5,038 nt of DNA from Actinomycetota bacterium (GTDB taxonomy: Bacteria > Actinomycetota > Acidimicrobiia > Acidimicrobiales > Ilumatobacteraceae): the NCBI GenBank assembly GCA_009704065.1, contig WLEX01000106.1, positions 1 through 5,038 on the forward strand, read 5' to 3'. Both the position numbers and the translations under genes were made by a program. This document shows positions 3,941 through 5,038 of this stretch, piece after piece (positions within the stretch are counted from its first letter, which is position 1; each line of letters starts with the position of its first letter). The notes under the pieces were generated by a model. The model did not search any database. It had not been told where the DNA came from and worked only from the letters and a program-made list of their open reading frames with translations.

Positions 3941-5038
3941 ATGTCCACCTCTGTTCGACTCAGTGACCTCACCGTTAGTTACGGCCCTGCAGTCATGCTC
4001 GATCACGTGTCGTTCACTATTGAGCCACGAGAGCGTTGGGGCGTTGTCGGCCCGAATGGTGTGGGCAAAAGCACCCTTCTCAAAACCATTGCGGGTCTCA
4101 TCACGCCAGATTCTGGTCGTGTTCTCGTTACCCCTCGCGGCGCCTCCATTGGATATCTCTCACAAGAACCAGATCGTCGGCCCGATGAAGATGTCCGTGC
4201 ATATTTGGCACGACGTACTGGCGTTACTGCAGCATCTGAAGCGCTCGATACCGCCACAACTGCAATGGCATCGGGAGACACCGATGCAGGTGATGCGTAT
4301 TCCGATGCGCTCGAACTATGGCTCGCGCTTGGTGGTGCAGACCTGGATGCACGTATCGGTAAGACATGGGATGAACTTGGCCTGAACCCAAGCCTGCTTG
4401 AGCGCCCCATGACCGTACTGAGCGGTGGTGAGGCTGCTCGCGCAGGACTTGCAGCACTCTTGCTGTCACGGTTCGATGTGTATCTGCTCGACGAGCCAAC
4501 AAACGACCTCGACCTCGATGGTCTAGAACGGCTTGAGAGTTTTGTGAACTCAATCGCCAGCAGCGTTGTGCTGGTGAGTCATGACCGTACTTTTCTTGAA
4601 CACACCATCACCCATGTTGTGGAACTCGACGAATTCAAGCACACCGCATCTACCTATGCCGGTGGATGGACCTCCTATCTCACCGAACGTGAAGTTGCAC
4701 GTAAACAAGCGTGGACAGATTTCGAAGAATACGACTCTAAACGTTCTGATCTTGCGGGTCGCTCCCAACGTGAGCGCGAATGGGCATCTCAAGGTGTGAG
4801 CAAGGCGAAGAAAAAGCCAAACGATGGCGACAAGATTCAACGCAACCTCAAAATGAATTCATCAGAGCAACTGGCAGGAAAAGCAGCCCGTACCGACAAG
4901 CAAATGGAACGTCTTGTCAAAGTGGAAAAGCCCCGAGAGGCATGGCAACTGCAACTAGAGATTCCCCTATCGGAGCGCGGTGGCGACGTGGTTGCGCGGT
5001 TATCGAATGCCACTATCACGCGTGATTCGTTTCAACTA
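3941..5038 (+). CDS. ABC-F family ATPase, N-terminal part
   Basis: The frame is open from the ATG at 3941 to the window edge (366 codons); full ABC-F proteins are usually 500-650 aa. The first nucleotide-binding domain is complete. It has Walker A GPNGVGKST (37-45), Q-loop YLSQE (Gln75), signature LSGGE (160-164), Walker B YLLDEP (181-186) with Glu185, D-loop NDLD, and the switch His214 in LVSHD. An insert at about 85-150 corresponds to the arm region. A charged, Lys/Arg-rich linker follows at about 245-330, containing AGGWTSYLTEREVARKQAW and KKKPNDGDK. The second ATPase domain begins near residue 336 and is cut. There are no membrane segments, so it is a soluble ABC protein, not a transporter; the family acts on the ribosome in translation quality control or antibiotic protection. 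Which subtype this is cannot be told from the linker alone. Initiation is probably leaderless, since no Shine-Dalgarno sequence is visible. Confidence 0.95.
   Translation, partial: MSTSVRLSDLTVSYGPAVMLDHVSFTIEPRERWGVVGPNGVGKSTLLKTIAGLITPDSGRVLVTPRGASIGYLSQEPDRRPDEDVRAYLARRTGVTAASEALDTATTAMASGDTDAGDAYSDALELWLALGGADLDARIGKTWDELGLNPSLLERPMTVLSGGEAARAGLAALLLSRFDVYLLDEPTNDLDLDGLERLESFVNSIASSVVLVSHDRTFLEHTITHVVELDEFKHTASTYAGGWTSYLTEREVARKQAWTDFEEYDSKRSDLAGRSQREREWASQGVSKAKKKPNDGDKIQRNLKMNSSEQLAGKAARTDKQMERLVKVEKPREAWQLQLEIPLSERGGDVVARLSNATITRDSFQL

Noticed and set aside
3930..4385. Plus-strand open frame overlapping the start of the ABC-F gene
   Set aside because: The other frame carries Walker A, Q-loop, signature and Walker B motifs; this one has no recognisable domain.
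4003..4410. Minus-strand open frame within the ABC-F gene
   Set aside because: It is Ser/Arg/Pro-rich low-complexity sequence typical of antisense frames opposite a real gene.
1..5038. CRISPR array, tRNA or rRNA genes, insertion sequences, phage or defence genes
   Set aside because: I saw no spaced direct repeats, cloverleaf with T-loop signature, transposase motif or flanking terminal repeats; all genes fit ordinary chromosomal families.

Overview
This 5,038-base window looks like an ordinary, gene-dense stretch of bacterial chromosome. It holds seven genes, two of them cut by the window edges, and no RNA genes, mobile elements or CRISPR repeats that I can see. The likely host is an actinobacterium of moderate G+C, perhaps an aquatic Acidimicrobiia (Ilumatobacter-like) lineage. 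That placement is an inference. It rests on the SCO6745-family protein (a family mostly known from actinobacteria), on an HD protein of a type I associate with that group, on roughly balanced base composition, and on several genes that lack a Shine-Dalgarno sequence and instead have a TANNNT -10 box 6 to 9 bases before the ATG, as in leaderless transcripts.

Layout from left to right: (1) the C-terminal end of an HD-domain (PhnZ/MIOX-like) protein, + strand; (2) an RNase Z-like metallo-beta-lactamase-fold hydrolase, + strand, with a good ribosome binding site; (3) a DMT/EamA-family membrane transporter, - strand, whose 3' end overlaps the hydrolase gene tail to tail by 20 bases; (4) a SCO6745-family protein, + strand, diverging from the transporter across about 40 bases; (5) a MarR-family regulator, - strand, converging on gene 4 at an 18-base perfect palindrome; (6) a DoxX-family membrane protein, + strand, diverging from marR; (7) a strong UUCG-loop terminator, then the first 366 codons of an ABC-F ATPase, + strand.

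The best-supported regulatory unit is the marR-doxX divergon. The roughly 100-base gap between the two starts carries two related inverted repeats with the shared core TTGnGCTCnCAA, centred 29 bases apart. One lies over the upstream parts of both promoters and the other over the -10 and start region of doxX. This is what an autoregulated MarR repressor controlling a DoxX protein would look like. Related MarR/DUF24-DoxX pairs elsewhere respond to quinones or other electrophiles, but the inducer cannot be read from this sequence.

The other genes show no clear functional link to one another. I found no convincing sign of a wholly new system. The most useful observations are the paired operators, the recurring leaderless-type -10 spacing, the compact gene junctions and the arm-less RNase Z-like enzyme.
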